NCBI RefSeq assembly: GCF_037975245.1
Contig: NC_092567.1
Location: 17,102,376-17,166,375 of the forward strand
Origin: Apostichopus japonicus
Lineage: Eukaryota > Echinodermata > Holothuroidea > Aspidochirotida > Stichopodidae
Direction: 5' to 3'
Length of the DNA: 64,000 bases
Every line of letters starts with the position of its first letter. Positions within the stretch are counted from its first letter, which is position 1. The notes under the pieces are model-generated. The model had not been told where the DNA came from, did no database searches, and saw only the letters and a list, made by a program, of their open reading frames with translations. Position numbers and translations under genes: made by a program. Positions 22,593 through 35,600 of this stretch are shown one piece after another.

Positions 22593-25500
22593 TTGAGAGG
22601 CAAATGACCAAGCCTTTTGCCTTACGTTGAGGGTATGTACACAGAGCCCCCTTTTCAACCTCACAAAAATGGTTAAAGTGTATATGATTCATAGCACAAT
22701 TGTGCGTTTACCTTTAATTTACAGTGAAAATGAATATCAGATCTTGCACCATTTAACGTCTAAACTATTAATATTATCATTATTATTTGTTTGGTCAAGG
22801 AGAGACCGCTCGTCATTGGAGTCAACTTCAAAGATGCCAGGGGCACCCTCACCCTTTATAAAATTCTCGAATCGCCGCTGGTCCTCCCATAATTAATGAT
22901 GCATACCTCTACCAAAATGTTTCGGGGGCATTTATAGCATTTGATCCCCACCTCTGAAACCAGTGCACGTCACTGGCATGTTCTGTACGTAATAGTGCTA
23001 GTAGCACCAGACGTTTGACGACTACTTGTAAACTATAGGCGCCAATTGAGTGTTTGACCGAAAACACTGACGGAGCCAGCCCAGCTGCTTCTCAAAAGTC
23101 TCAAAAGATCTCTAAGTCGTCTGATACCACGCCATAAACAAAACGAGATAGCCGGAAACTGTCCACGTAGTCAACATGACCTTTGGCTTTTAACAAAACC
23201 GTCAATAAAATAATAAAATACAAATCGTTTCATAAACCTAACTTCCAGCAAGTTTATTGTTTACTTTGCTCAAATAGAAACATCACGTCATTCCTTGACG
23301 TCACGCTTATGTCAGTGGAAAAGATGCTCGAACAGCACCTTTCCGCAACGTCAAACGAATGGACCTAAGCTTAGCTCTTGAGTGTTTAACCTGCGCAACA
23401 GTAATGAAAAATTATCAATTACTTTACTCTAAATTATGGCGAAGCGGGTGAAAAAATTAACATTTGTAAATATGATTTAGCAATTTAGACACTTTATATC
23501 ATTTCACACCTGATGAATAGTTAACCAAGGATGATTTTAACACAGGTCATACATGTAAATAATATATAATTGCAAGCGGTAGAAAAATCTATAAGAGAGG
23601 CATAGCAAAGCAAAGATCTAGAAAGATGGCGGCCACCAAAGTTTTATTACATTTTTATTCTATTGTATTGTCCAACACCGCTTCTACTATAAAGACCTAT
23701 TTCCAATTTTCGAATTTGAATTATTCTCATGATAACTATTTACCACAGAGTATTCTCTAAGAAGGAAATTATCACGCAATCCATACCTTACACCAGCTGC
23801 CAATCCCATACTGATTCGACGTCTCATGATTAGGAATGGTATTTCTAGTGAATCAGTGTTTTATATATCATTGGTAAAGCACCATATTTACTGTATATGA
23901 TGATATCGAACGTACGTATGTACTTCGATTGTGTGATTGCACAGTATCGTATGCAACAGTAATGGAAAATGGAAGATACATGGTATGACCTCTGACGAAA
24001 GCATATCAACTCTCATGTTTTAACAGGGATAGTCTTTAAAGTATTCATCAATGGTGTCTTTGGATTTCATATCTCTCTCAGATGGATGTCGCTTTCGAGA
24101 ATGAAACGATAAATGATTTTTTTGGTGAGTACCTCACAGTCGTCCAGTAGTAAGATGCATACCGTCTTCTGTAGCCTATTACTGAGTTAAGTGTCAGTAC
24201 TGTCTGTTTACCATTGGCATTGCCTGTGTGGTAATTCGAGGCTAGGCTAGCCCTGTACATCGTTAAGTGGTAACGTAATCTTGACTATGTGTTCATGTTG
24301 GTCCAAACTGTTTAGTAAAACAGACGTATTGAACAGACATGACTTATCAATGCTATAAACAGCAATATTAGAGAAGTTTTAGTTTTATAAAAGATAAGGC
24401 CTGTACAGGCTGTAGGCCAAAAGTACCACTGTGTACACTAATGACTAAACTTTATCATGTCAACAGGCCTAGGCTATAGGCCTAACCTAATTCACAGTGA
24501 AGCTAAAGCCAAAGGCATGAGTTTGTGGTTGGTTACGCAATGGCCGGGCTGTAGATAGACAATTGCCCGGTTGTCAAGGTAAGTGATAATTATGTCTTGT
24601 CTCAATTTGCACAATTGGGCAAGTGATGGATGTGTAAATTATACGAACAAAATATCTATGTACTATCAAACCATCAACATATATTGGTGAGATCATTCTT
24701 GATGCGTCCTTCGCAAGAATGTTCCTTTGTGAAGATGATCTTAACACTTTTTATTCAGTAAGTCAACAGGACTTAACTGTTTGTAATGGAAACTACTGTA
24801 CACACTATCAGCCCATTGACTCTTGTCAATGCGAAATCACAATGGGAATTAACTGTAAAGTGGTTCCCTAAAAGTACAGTATTTGCAAGTGCATTATTTA
24901 CAGGAATTTATCATGTACGGAAGTTCTTCACGAACATCATGGAGCATTCCCTCCATTTGTAAACACACAGTGAAAGCATCATTAAAATCAGGTTTGCTAA
25001 TTATTACAGGAAATGGGTTGAGCTGATGAAGTATGCAGTTTGTTTATAAAAAGCATTCATTAATATGTTTTGTTCATATCTCAACCAGTTAAAAGAGTTT
25101 GCTGAACATGGAAATCATGACGGCTTGGTAATACGCAGACAACCGTTACACAGAAGAGTATCGTACTAGCGGCCCTAGAAGACTACTAACAATAAACATC
25201 TATATTGCTAGTTTCACGCTATTTAGGTTAATGACACAAGACCACTTTTGATCTGATATACAGTTCTAAGATCAAATCCAAAATACTCGATTATTTTTCT
25301 ATTTTGCCATAGTGCCTTGTATCTGCTTAACCTCAGCTTATGTAAAGTCTTGATGTTGTAGTTTTTTCTACTATATATATACTACATGTATGGAGACTTA
25401 AAGCGATAAAAGTGACAAGTTCATTTAGCATTTTGTCAATCATACTGACAGAAAAAGGAAAAGGTAGATTACAATAATTGCAATGAATGAACATATCTCA

Positions 25501-26574
25501 GTTGAGAAATCCTGCTGCAAATGTTAATTTTTCATCAAATAATAATTAATGCAAATGAATATGAACATGATCACAATGTTAAGCATCACTGTCATAGTTC
25601 GTCATATTAAAGTTGTAAAACACATTTGACAGTGTATATAAACAACAGTGCACACAAATAACAAACAAACAAATTACCACGTTACTAGACTCCGTGTTCT
25701 GTCATTTCGGGGCAAGAAATAAATTATCAGGGCAAGAAAAAAAAATTAAAAGGGCAAGTGAATTCTGGGAGCAACTATTCCGATTTGGCAAGTGGTTTTA
25801 AAAGCTTATGTACAGCTCCGACTGGGAATGAAAGTTCATACTTTGCTTCCAAACAGTTTTCAAGTGACGTTGGTTCTTTTTATAATTTTTTTTACTTTTC
25901 ATTACGCTATCCGTAGTCTACTGTAGGTCTAGCAAGCTTCTTCCCATGATTTCATTGTGCACAATGTACAGGTTTACAGGCCTAGTCTAGACCTACACAT
26001 TACCTAAGTCTGCCGGTGCTATTCTTGTCAAGTTGTGGTAGATTAGAAACGGCTGTCGTGTAAAAGTCTTGTCACTGATGCAGGTCACTTTGGCAACAAC
26101 AGTACTGTAGTAATGGTGCAAGTTGCTGCAAGTACTATTGTTGCTGGAAATAACCCCCAGAGAAAAATTGTTTGCGAGACCCTCTAGATAAATTGTGGGA
26201 ATCCCACAATGATGCGTCCTAATTGTGAACACAGGTATTGGAGTGCCTTTTTTGTTTAGCTTGAAAAATGTAATATCTGTGTTGGCCAAGATAATGAAAC
26301 ATTTTGAGTGAAATTTTTTGGCACATGTGGATGGTGGATGGAAATCTTAACCTTAAAAAAAAAAAAAAAAAATTAACTTAAAATATATATACATATCAAT
26401 TGGCAAACTGGGTTGCTTCAGTAAGAAGTATCCAGATATTAAATCCGACATTCATGTGACTACTGTAACTTGGAACGACCTGCCATACATGAATCGTCGA
26501 GTCGATTTAAGTTATGATAAAGACGGACGCAGATCTGTTAAAACCTGTGTTGAATTTGTTTGCTTTCTCTGCAG

Positions 26575-26641
26575 CCAAAGAGGATCTTCCGATTTGTTTA
26601 GAGCAGTTAGAGCGCTACCTCAATGAAGATGGCACAAGTCT
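26575..26641 (+). CDS. MYRF: MYRF candidate N-terminal exon
   Basis: Acceptor tttgctttctctgcag, donor gtaagtaa. Only one of three frames is open, and it reads KEDLPICLEQLERYLNEDG then TSL. It leaves with CT, completed by T of the next exon (Leu). Length and acidic-leucine character suit the region of vertebrate MYRF containing LEEYISKEDAS, but similarity is modest; the link rests on phase and order. Confidence 0.62.
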
Positions 26642-29600
26642 GTAAGTAATGTTTATGTGGCAATCTACGTCACATACTATTATTTCACGTTATAATATAT
26701 ATATAATACAGTATTTACAAGAGATCCTCCAGTTTGTTCTGTTGCTGTGTTGAATCGTATTATTTGTGTTTGTGCTATTTTGAAAAAACTTATTTGGAGG
26801 AAAATCTGCCAGTTGACAGGCAGTCCTGGAGGCGGTGAAGTGTGACATTCGCCTTCAGGTTGGGGCGAATTGGGGCGATTTTCGCCATTTATCTGGGGCT
26901 GCCTTTTTTGGACGCTGGTGTGCTGGGGAGGGGTGTTTCGTTTCGCTGCCTGCTGGTAGTCCTTTTGTGGTTTTTTGAATGTTTGAGTGGGTTGTTGGGG
27001 GTTTGTCTATGCAGGTCGGGAGGCGTACTAACTTTTTTAGCTCGCTTGACTTGATTTTTGTTTGTTAGAATGGGATGGTTGAGTAGTGCCGTTTGGCCGT
27101 GACGTTTTGGTTCCCGCAGGGCGGGTCACGTAAAAAGCACAAGAGCTGCAGAGACTGCAACTGTTGAGTCCAAGTATCCAGATCCATGTCCCAGTCCAGT
27201 TTCTATCCATGGATACATGTCATAGAACTCTGTCTGTACATACATGTGTTCAAGTTTGTATATACAGTACTGTAAGCATGTACTGTGTTTCTACACATTG
27301 GTACCGACATTTATTATGTGTTGTTTAACCTCGCTATTAACTAAGTTGACCTGTAGAATTCTGTTTGAAATCCAACATACTGTACTGTTCAACTTTCTGT
27401 GTGCACAGTACAGTAACACTTAATTCCAATTGCCATGTACTGTGTTTCTACACATTGGTACCGACATTTATTATGTGTTATTTATTAAACCTCGCTATTC
27501 TCTAAGTTATAACCTGTAGAATACAATATACTGTTCAACTTTCTGTGTGCACATTAATTATTTTACTAAGTTCCAATTTGTAGGTGTTAAAGATGATATG
27601 GCCATGTACTGTGTTTCTACACTTTGGTACTGACATTTATTATGTTTTGTATTTAACCTCGCTATTCCCTAAGTCAACCTATGTAGTAGAATACAACATA
27701 CTGTTCAACTTTCTGTGTGCACAGTAATACTTAGATCCAATTCGCTGGTGTTACCTGTTGATGATTTAGCCATGATAGTCGCAAGGAGAGTTTCGCTGTA
27801 ATTAGAAAAACAATTCATAAATACATCTTACTGTACCATACATTGATTGGGTTACACTAAACAGTAGGTTTCATACTGTAACTTTAAGACTTCAACAATT
27901 TAGAACCCTTCCATCCAAGAGAATAGTGGCACTGTGATACATGGCATCTTTACATTTTGTCAAATCTTATTGTCTGGGTTTTTTGTAATGGTAAAGCCAG
28001 TGGGAGGATGGGGAAAGGGTGGGAGAACAGGTGAGGATGGTGGTAGGTGAGAAGAGGGGAAGTTGACGAGTTAACTAATTAATTAAAAATTAAAAATCTC
28101 AGTTGAGTTTATCTCGACAGTCAGGACTACAAATTGTGCTTTACTCATCGAGAAGAAATATGTATCTATACAAAAGCTTCATGCTACAGTGGTTCTAGAG
28201 GAATAGTTCTGAGTCACCCTGTACCTTGGACAGTGATGTACGTATAGTATTGTGTACTGTACACTGTATTTTATAATAAGTATACAGTACATCATGGGTG
28301 TTTGTAAATAATTGATTGTAACACTGAAGGTCATGTACTGTACAGTACAGTAGCTGTCTTATAGTGCATGGCCAAAATTTTTTTTACGGGACTTCTTTGC
28401 TGGTCATCCTTTGGACGACCACGTCTTCCATTCTGGTTGCCCCAATTTTAGCAATTTTGACAGCAAATTAACAAAGCATGAATAATATGTACAGTATTGT
28501 ACTACACTGTACATAGGAGAGATGTCCAGGCTTAGTGAATTGAACACCAGCTTTGGGACAGTAAAACTTCCTTCCGGTGGGATCATATTTGCCTACAGTA
28601 CAATACGACTATTTACAGTATGACAGAAGCCAATACCAATGTAATAAATCTTTTTCTTATCTAATGCATTTTGTGGGTATATAATTGCAATGCAATCTGA
28701 ATTTTATGCAAACAACTAGTCAATCAGCCGGACAACCACCAAAAGCTGATTTTGCCTGGACGTAAAATTTGTTCATCTCGGAGGACTGGAGTTCCGTTAC
28801 CAATTTGCCCTGTAGTGTGTACAGTAAGTAGGTTTTACTCTGACTGAACCATGGACGGTAATGTTCACAAGTGTACAGTATGTGTAATCAGTCGTACAGT
28901 CCCCCTAAATCTAAAGACCTGTTTGAGATACTGTACATCCATAGATAGAAATTAGTAAACAAATATACAAGTTCATTCGATAAGTATCCAGTTGTTTGGT
29001 GTTTAATTGTATTTGTGGAAAGTTTATGTCCCGGCTACAAGTTTTATTGTATTGATGCCGTATGTTTACATTCTTTTTTTTCGTCATCTATGGGGGCAAA
29101 ACTTGGCAGTTTGTACCTCATGCCATCGTTTCGGCTCAAGTTTGGTGTTGGACTAACCCTATGACTGGACGTTCACGAGGAAATAATGTACAGTAGCAGC
29201 CATACACAATGTTGTTTCTGCATGAATCATTGTTCAAGTTCAAGTTCCAGAGTTTTATTTTTCATAAAAATAAGAAAAACAGTATGTACAGTATTTCTTT
29301 AGTGTACAACAACTTCACTTTGTACAGGTCTCTGTATAGTACATATTTTGCATAATTTGTGAAGTACAATTTGCCCATTTTCCATCTATAGCTGAATAAT
29401 TTTGTGATACTGGATAAATCATTCCCTGAATTCTGTATGCTCTCCAGACCTACGGTATGGTACATACCTGTTTCTGTTTTACTTCAAACCAATGTCAGGA
29501 TATCGCCAAGTCAATGCAAAGTGGAGTTTTATTACGGCTGTTTTGAATTTCAGTTTTGTGACCAGTTCCTCTTCTTACGCTGTTGTACTAATATTATAAA

Positions 29601-32600
29601 CGTGGCATTTTATTGGCCACAAAGTATTCTGATGACACAAATGTTTTTTTCCATTGATTGCTCAAGAATTGTGATTTTTTAAAGCAAAAGAAAGAAAATA
29701 GGTAGTTTTTTCCTCAATTATGAACTTGGTCTGTACTGTACAGTATGTATTCAGTGTTCATAAATGTTTGTAATGTCCAAGAAAAATTAATATTAATCCA
29801 TTTTTTTCAATGACTTATATTGCATCATTTGACAAACCTTTGAGGTTAGTCCCTAATCCATCATATTCTTACAATTGTGTGATACTGTACATACATTTTA
29901 GGTTTTCATATTTTAATGTTTGTATGTCATATCCTGTTTCAAAATGTCTATATGCTTTCATATTCTTACAATTGTTTATACTGTACATTTTAGGTTTTCA
30001 TATTTTAATGTTTGTATCTCAAATCCTGTTTTATACGAGCATGCAGTTACCCTTGTGGTTTAATTAAGTTAATCTAATCTAATCTAAAAGACTAAACCAA
30101 CAGATTATTGCATAAGGCAACACAAAATGAAAAATTCTAGCTCTTTGTCTTTCTACTTGTCCTTCATATACACAGAGTAGTGTGTCCGTCCTACTGTATA
30201 GTACAAAGTACTGCTTGCATACAGTTCACTGTTTGTTTTTATACAGTTATACAGTGTAAGCCTGTTATGCCAAGTGGGTTTTCAAAGAAACAAATGAAAA
30301 AATAAAATAAATAAAAGGTGTCAAATGGCCAATGAAGAAGGCATTAATATTTTAAGAAGACATAAACCCAACCATCATTATAGATCAACGGTACAGAGGT
30401 GACTTTTATGAACAACTTCCAAAATGGCTAAGAAATATCCTATTCCATTTGGGCGATTTAATATTTCTTCACATGTTAGACTGAAGACTAGATCAAGTCT
30501 AATAATTGACATAAAATATCACATATTTCCCTGTATTTTTGGTTCCTTGCTGGAAGCAAAGGAAACCTATGAAGTCAGGTTGGCATGTGTGCGTGTATGT
30601 GTGTGCGTGTACAGTATACATGTGTGCATCTGTGACACTTGCTCGTGTCCGCGATAACTCGACAAGGTAGTGATCGATATTTCTCATACTTGCAATGTAG
30701 ATGTATTATAGTGCGAAGGTGTGCCCTATCGTTTTTGGTGAGGACCTTGTGAATATTAATGAGGGTTATGGGGTCAAACCTTGCCATAACTCCATAACCT
30801 ATCGTTGGATTGTAACCAAATGTAGGCCATCTGGGCCCCAAAAAAGTCCTATGCCAATTTATTTCCAACTCAAAGGCATTTGGGACACATTCTTTGGGCC
30901 CAAATTTGTGAGGCCCAATATTTTTTGGGACCATTTGGACCCACCTTTTGGGGGTTTAATTTTTTTTAAGGGGGGAAATACATATTTGGAGCCACTTTGT
31001 CTGGTCGAAATATTTTGGGACCATTTACGCGCCAAGTTTTATCAGGCCCAGTTTCTTTAGGAGGGACCAAACTTGTAAAATTGATTTCACTCCGCAACCT
31101 TAAATCACATTATCCATACTTGAATTACAGTTGTTGGTTAATAGAGCTGGTACTGTACCTGTGGGCATGTACATGTTATGATATTGGGTGATGACATACA
31201 GTACAATATTTTAATGTTCCAACTAAGCAAGGAACCATAGTGCCCGTTGGGCTCTTGTTTGTAATGTTTGTATTCTGTAATGGAGATGGGTTTTGCAAAT
31301 GCTGGATCAATTATATAACATGTTTAAAGCTGGTTAAACATGACCTAATGGTCGCATTGCCATCAGGGTCAAAATATTTTGCTTTTTTAACATTTCTCCT
31401 CAAAAATATGAAACGAAAAACAAGGAGTACATTTAAGTGAAAGCTTTCTGATCCTATTGGGCAATAATTGACATCACAGATTTTTTACAAAATGACAGAT
31501 CGCAGACAAGACTGTTTAAAACCAGGCTACTGTATACAGGTACATCTCCCAAACTGAACAAGATTTTTTGTAGAGCTCTGTCTGTTCTTCAGAAAGATCT
31601 ACGTCATATAAGCCATAGACGATGGTGGATTTGCGTCCCCTTTTTTCCTTTGATCCGGCTTTAATATTTAGCACTTAAATCACAAGCGATGATCTACGGT
31701 AAATACAGTCTAAAGCTGTGATTATCTTCTGAATCTGTCGTACACAGTATGTAAAATGTTTTCGCACCTAAAAGTAAAAATACAAGTAACACGATACGAA
31801 CACAGCAGAGTAAAGCTCAAATATAGCTCCGGAACGCGCTTTGGGGACGTTTACGTACGTGGAGACTGTCAACAATTCAAATGTCAAATGGTACTGTGTG
31901 ATGTAGTAACATACAGTACAAGTTGAGTTTAGTGTAAGAATACTCTTACAATTGTACATGGACCAGGATCAATGGAAAGCTGATATGAATTAAACAATTA
32001 AAAACTTTTTCAATCTTTTTGACTCTTTTGACCTCAAGAGGATAATCTGTTTCTGTAAGGCAGACTTGCAATCTGATGATCTAAGCAGGGCTATCATGTA
32101 ACCGACTTGGTCCGTATCAGTGGTCAGGTTCTATCTGAACATCGTCAGTGTTCTGATGATCTAAGCAGGGCTATCATGTAACCGTCTCGGTCCGTATGAT
32201 CAGTGGACAGGATCTGAACATTGTCAGTGTTCTGATGATCTAAGCAGGGCTATCATGTAACCGACTCGGTCCGTATCAGTGGACAGGTTCTTATTTATCT
32301 GAACATTGCCAGTGTTCTGATGATCTAAGCAAGGCTATCAAACCGACTCGGTCCGTATGATTGGACAGGTTCTTATATCTGAACATTGCCAGTGTTCTGA
32401 TGATCTAAGCAGGGCTATCATGTAACCGTCTCGGTCCGTATGATCAGTGGACAGGATCTGAACATTGTCAGTGTTCTGATGATCTAAGCAGGGCTATCAT
32501 GTAACCGACTCGGTCCGTATCAGTGGACAGGTTCTTATTTATCTGAACATTGCCAGTGTTCTGATGATCTAAGCAAGGCTATCAAACCGACTCGGTCCGT

Positions 32601-35600
32601 ATCATTGGACAGGTTCTTATATCTGAACATTGCCAGTGTTCTGATGATCTAAGCAGGGCTATCATGTAACCCACTCGGTCAGTGGACAGGTTCTTATATC
32701 TGAACATTGCCAGTTCTATCTGTACAATAAAAGTCCAGAACGTCAACGAGTTTGAAGATTAAAACTGTATTATTATTTGTACGTACAGTATGTATAGCAC
32801 TTCTGTAGTTCTGTATTGTATCCATGCCAATGTTCTTCCTAACCATCAGGCACTGTACTGTATGTTAAGTGTACAATTGTATTCAAATTGTATACAGATC
32901 TGTATTCAACAGTCAAAATAATATAAAGTGTAAAGTACAGTATATTGAACAGGCATAGAGTAAGTTCTACATGTTCATCTATAATGTTGAAGGCCCAGAA
33001 ACACCCTCACAAAATGTAGTATATACTGTTATTTACACACATATCAAGCAATATTTGTGAAAATTCCTTAAATTGAGTCATTATACAGTATTTCTCAAAG
33101 TTTTCAATTTCAGCAGATTTTTTACTTTCTTTTTCCTTTGCCTAAATGTTTTTATTTGTTTTTATTTTGATTGGATTGTTACAGTGGATTAACAGATTCA
33201 TCGAATTCTGCAAATTGTACACCGTACAGTCAGTCAGTAGCGTCGACACCCATCATACCAACCAGACAACCTCATCTGTCACCAAACCTCTCAACCTCAA
33301 ATATCAACATATCATCCCCATCGCTGGTAACCTCAACTCAAAATGGCTTTGATAATCCAGCATTTGTGACTGAGCTCAAGAACTTTCCTGAAACCAGGTA
33401 AATCTTTATGACTGTAGTACACACCACTTTAGATTTGAGTGTCATAAACTACTATTCTACCCGGTACTGTAGGATGTGAAGTATTCAGCACTGATTTACA
33501 GGTGTGATGTGAATGTAGTCAGCACTGCTGTACAGGTGTGATGTGAGTGTAGTCAGCACTGCTGTACATGTGTGATGTGAATGTAGTCAGCACTGCTGTA
33601 CATGTGTGATGTGGGTGTAGTCAGCAATGCTGTACAGGTGTGATGTGAGTGTAGTCAGCACTGCTGTACAGGTGTCGTGTGAGTGTAGTCAGCACTGCTG
33701 TACATGTGTGATGTGAAGTATTCAGCACTGATTTACAGGTGTGATGTGAATGTAGTCAGCACTGCTGTACAGGTGTGATGTGAGTGTAGTCAGCACTGCT
33801 GTACAGGTGTCGTGTGAGTGTAGTCAGCACTGCTGTACATGTGTGATGTGAGTGTAGTCAGCAATGCTGTACAGGTGTGATGTGAGTGTAGTCAGCAGTC
33901 TGCTGTACAGGTGTGATGTGAGTGTAGTCAGCACTGCTGTACAGGTGTGATGTGAGTGTAGTCAGCACTGCTGTACAGGTGTGATGTGAGTGTAGTCAGC
34001 AATGCTGTACAGGTGTGATGTGAGTGTAGTCAGCACTGCTGTACAGGTGTGATGTGAGTGTAGTCAGCAATGCTGTACAGGGGCGATGTGAATGTAGTCA
34101 GCACTGCTGTACAGGTGTGATGGGAGTGTAGTCAGCACTGCTGTACAGGTGTGATGTGAGTGTAGTCAGCACTGCTGTACAGGTGTGATGTGAGTGTAGT
34201 CAGCACTGATGTACATGTGTGATGTGAGTGTAGTCAGCACTGCTGTACAAGTGTGGTGTGAGTGTAGTCAGCACTGCTGTACATGTGTGATGGGAGTGTA
34301 GTCAGCACTGCTGTACAGGTGTGATGTGAGTGTAGTCAGCACTACTGTACATGTGTGATGTGAGTGTAGTCAGCACTGCTGTACAGGTGTGGTGTGAGTG
34401 TAGTCAGCACTGCTGTACAGGTGTCATGTGAGTGTAGTCAGCAATGCTGTACAGGTGTGATGTGAGTGTAGTCAGCACTGCTGTACAGGTGTGATGTGAG
34501 TGTAGTCAGCAATGCTGTACAGGGGCGATGTGAATGTAGTCAGCACTGCTGTACAGGTGTGATGGGAGTGTAGTCAGCACTGCTGTACAGGTGTGATGTG
34601 AGTGTAGTCAGCACTGCTGTACAGGTGTGATGTGAGTGTAGTCAGCACTGATGTACATGTGTGATGTGAGTGTAGTCAGCACTGCTGTACAAGTGTGGTG
34701 TGAGTGTAGTCAGCAATGCTGTACAGGTGTGATGTGAGTGTAGTCAGCACTGCTGTACAGGTGTGATGTGAGTGTAGTCAGCACTACTGTACATGTGTGA
34801 TGTGAGTGTAGTCAGCACTGCTGTACAGGTGTGGTGTAAGTGTAGTCAGCAATGCTGTACAGGTGTGATGTGAGTGTAGTCAGCACTGCTGTATAGGTGT
34901 GATGTGAGTGTAGTCAGCACTACTGTACATGTGTGATGTGAGTGTAGTCAGCACTGCTGTACAGGTGTGGTGTGAGTGTAGTCAGCACTGCTGTACAGGT
35001 GTGGTGTGAGTGTAGTCAGCACTGCTGTACAGGTGTGATGTGAGTGTAGTCAGCACCGCTGTACAGGTGTGATGTGAGTGTAGTCAGCACTGCTGTACAA
35101 GTGTGATGTGAGTGTAGTCAGCACTGCTGTACAGGTGTGGTGTGAGTGTAGTCAGCACTGCTGTACAGGTGTGATGTGAGTGTAGTCAGCACTGCTGTAC
35201 AGGTGTGATGTGAGTGTAGTCAGCACTCAGCACTCCTGTACAGGTGTGATGTGAATGTAGTCAGCACTCCTGTACAGGTTTGATGTGAGTGTAGTTAGCA
35301 CTACTGTACAGTTTTTGCTGCCCAAAACATGCATGTTGTCCGTAATGCAGCATTGAAAGTTGTTGAAAATTTTACTTCTATGAACCACTGTATTTTCTTT
35401 CTGTTGTTTTACTTCTCTCCTCTCTTACATGTCTCCCACTCCACATCTGCATTTCCCCATCTACCTACAGGTGGAAACTTCCATCATCATGTCATACTTT
35501 GTGACTGTTCCATCATAAATGCATTTACTGAATGACATATTCTGGTCCAGGATACAGGTCAAACTTTATCAGAAGATTATCAGTTTTGTTTTTCTCTTTT

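Larger units (their letters stand above)
17855..26574. other. Region between transporter start and first visible MYRF exon
   Basis: Should contain both promoters and the missing MYRF exon 1; neither could be identified. A donor-like CTATGAG|gtaagtcg on the minus strand near 19936 could end a 5' UTR exon of the transporter (weak). Contents seen: (TGTATG) run at 18508-18560, the hairpins at 20926 and 21828, a tRNA-like relic at 22516, poly-G at 21380-21389. Confidence 0.5.
26642..33184 (+). other. MYRF intron, 6.5 kb
   Basis: Holds SINE-A (26767-27140), tandem repeats at 27278-27750, 29860-30032 and 32073-32714, and a GGGACC/TTTGGG-rich patch at 30890-31070. From about 27.2 kb on, TACTGTACAGTA-like sequence is frequent. 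Confidence 0.75.

Noticed and set aside
33478-35310. Regular repeats resembling a CRISPR array
   Set aside because: There are no unique spacers; units are head to tail at 34 bp in an animal intron, so it is a minisatellite.
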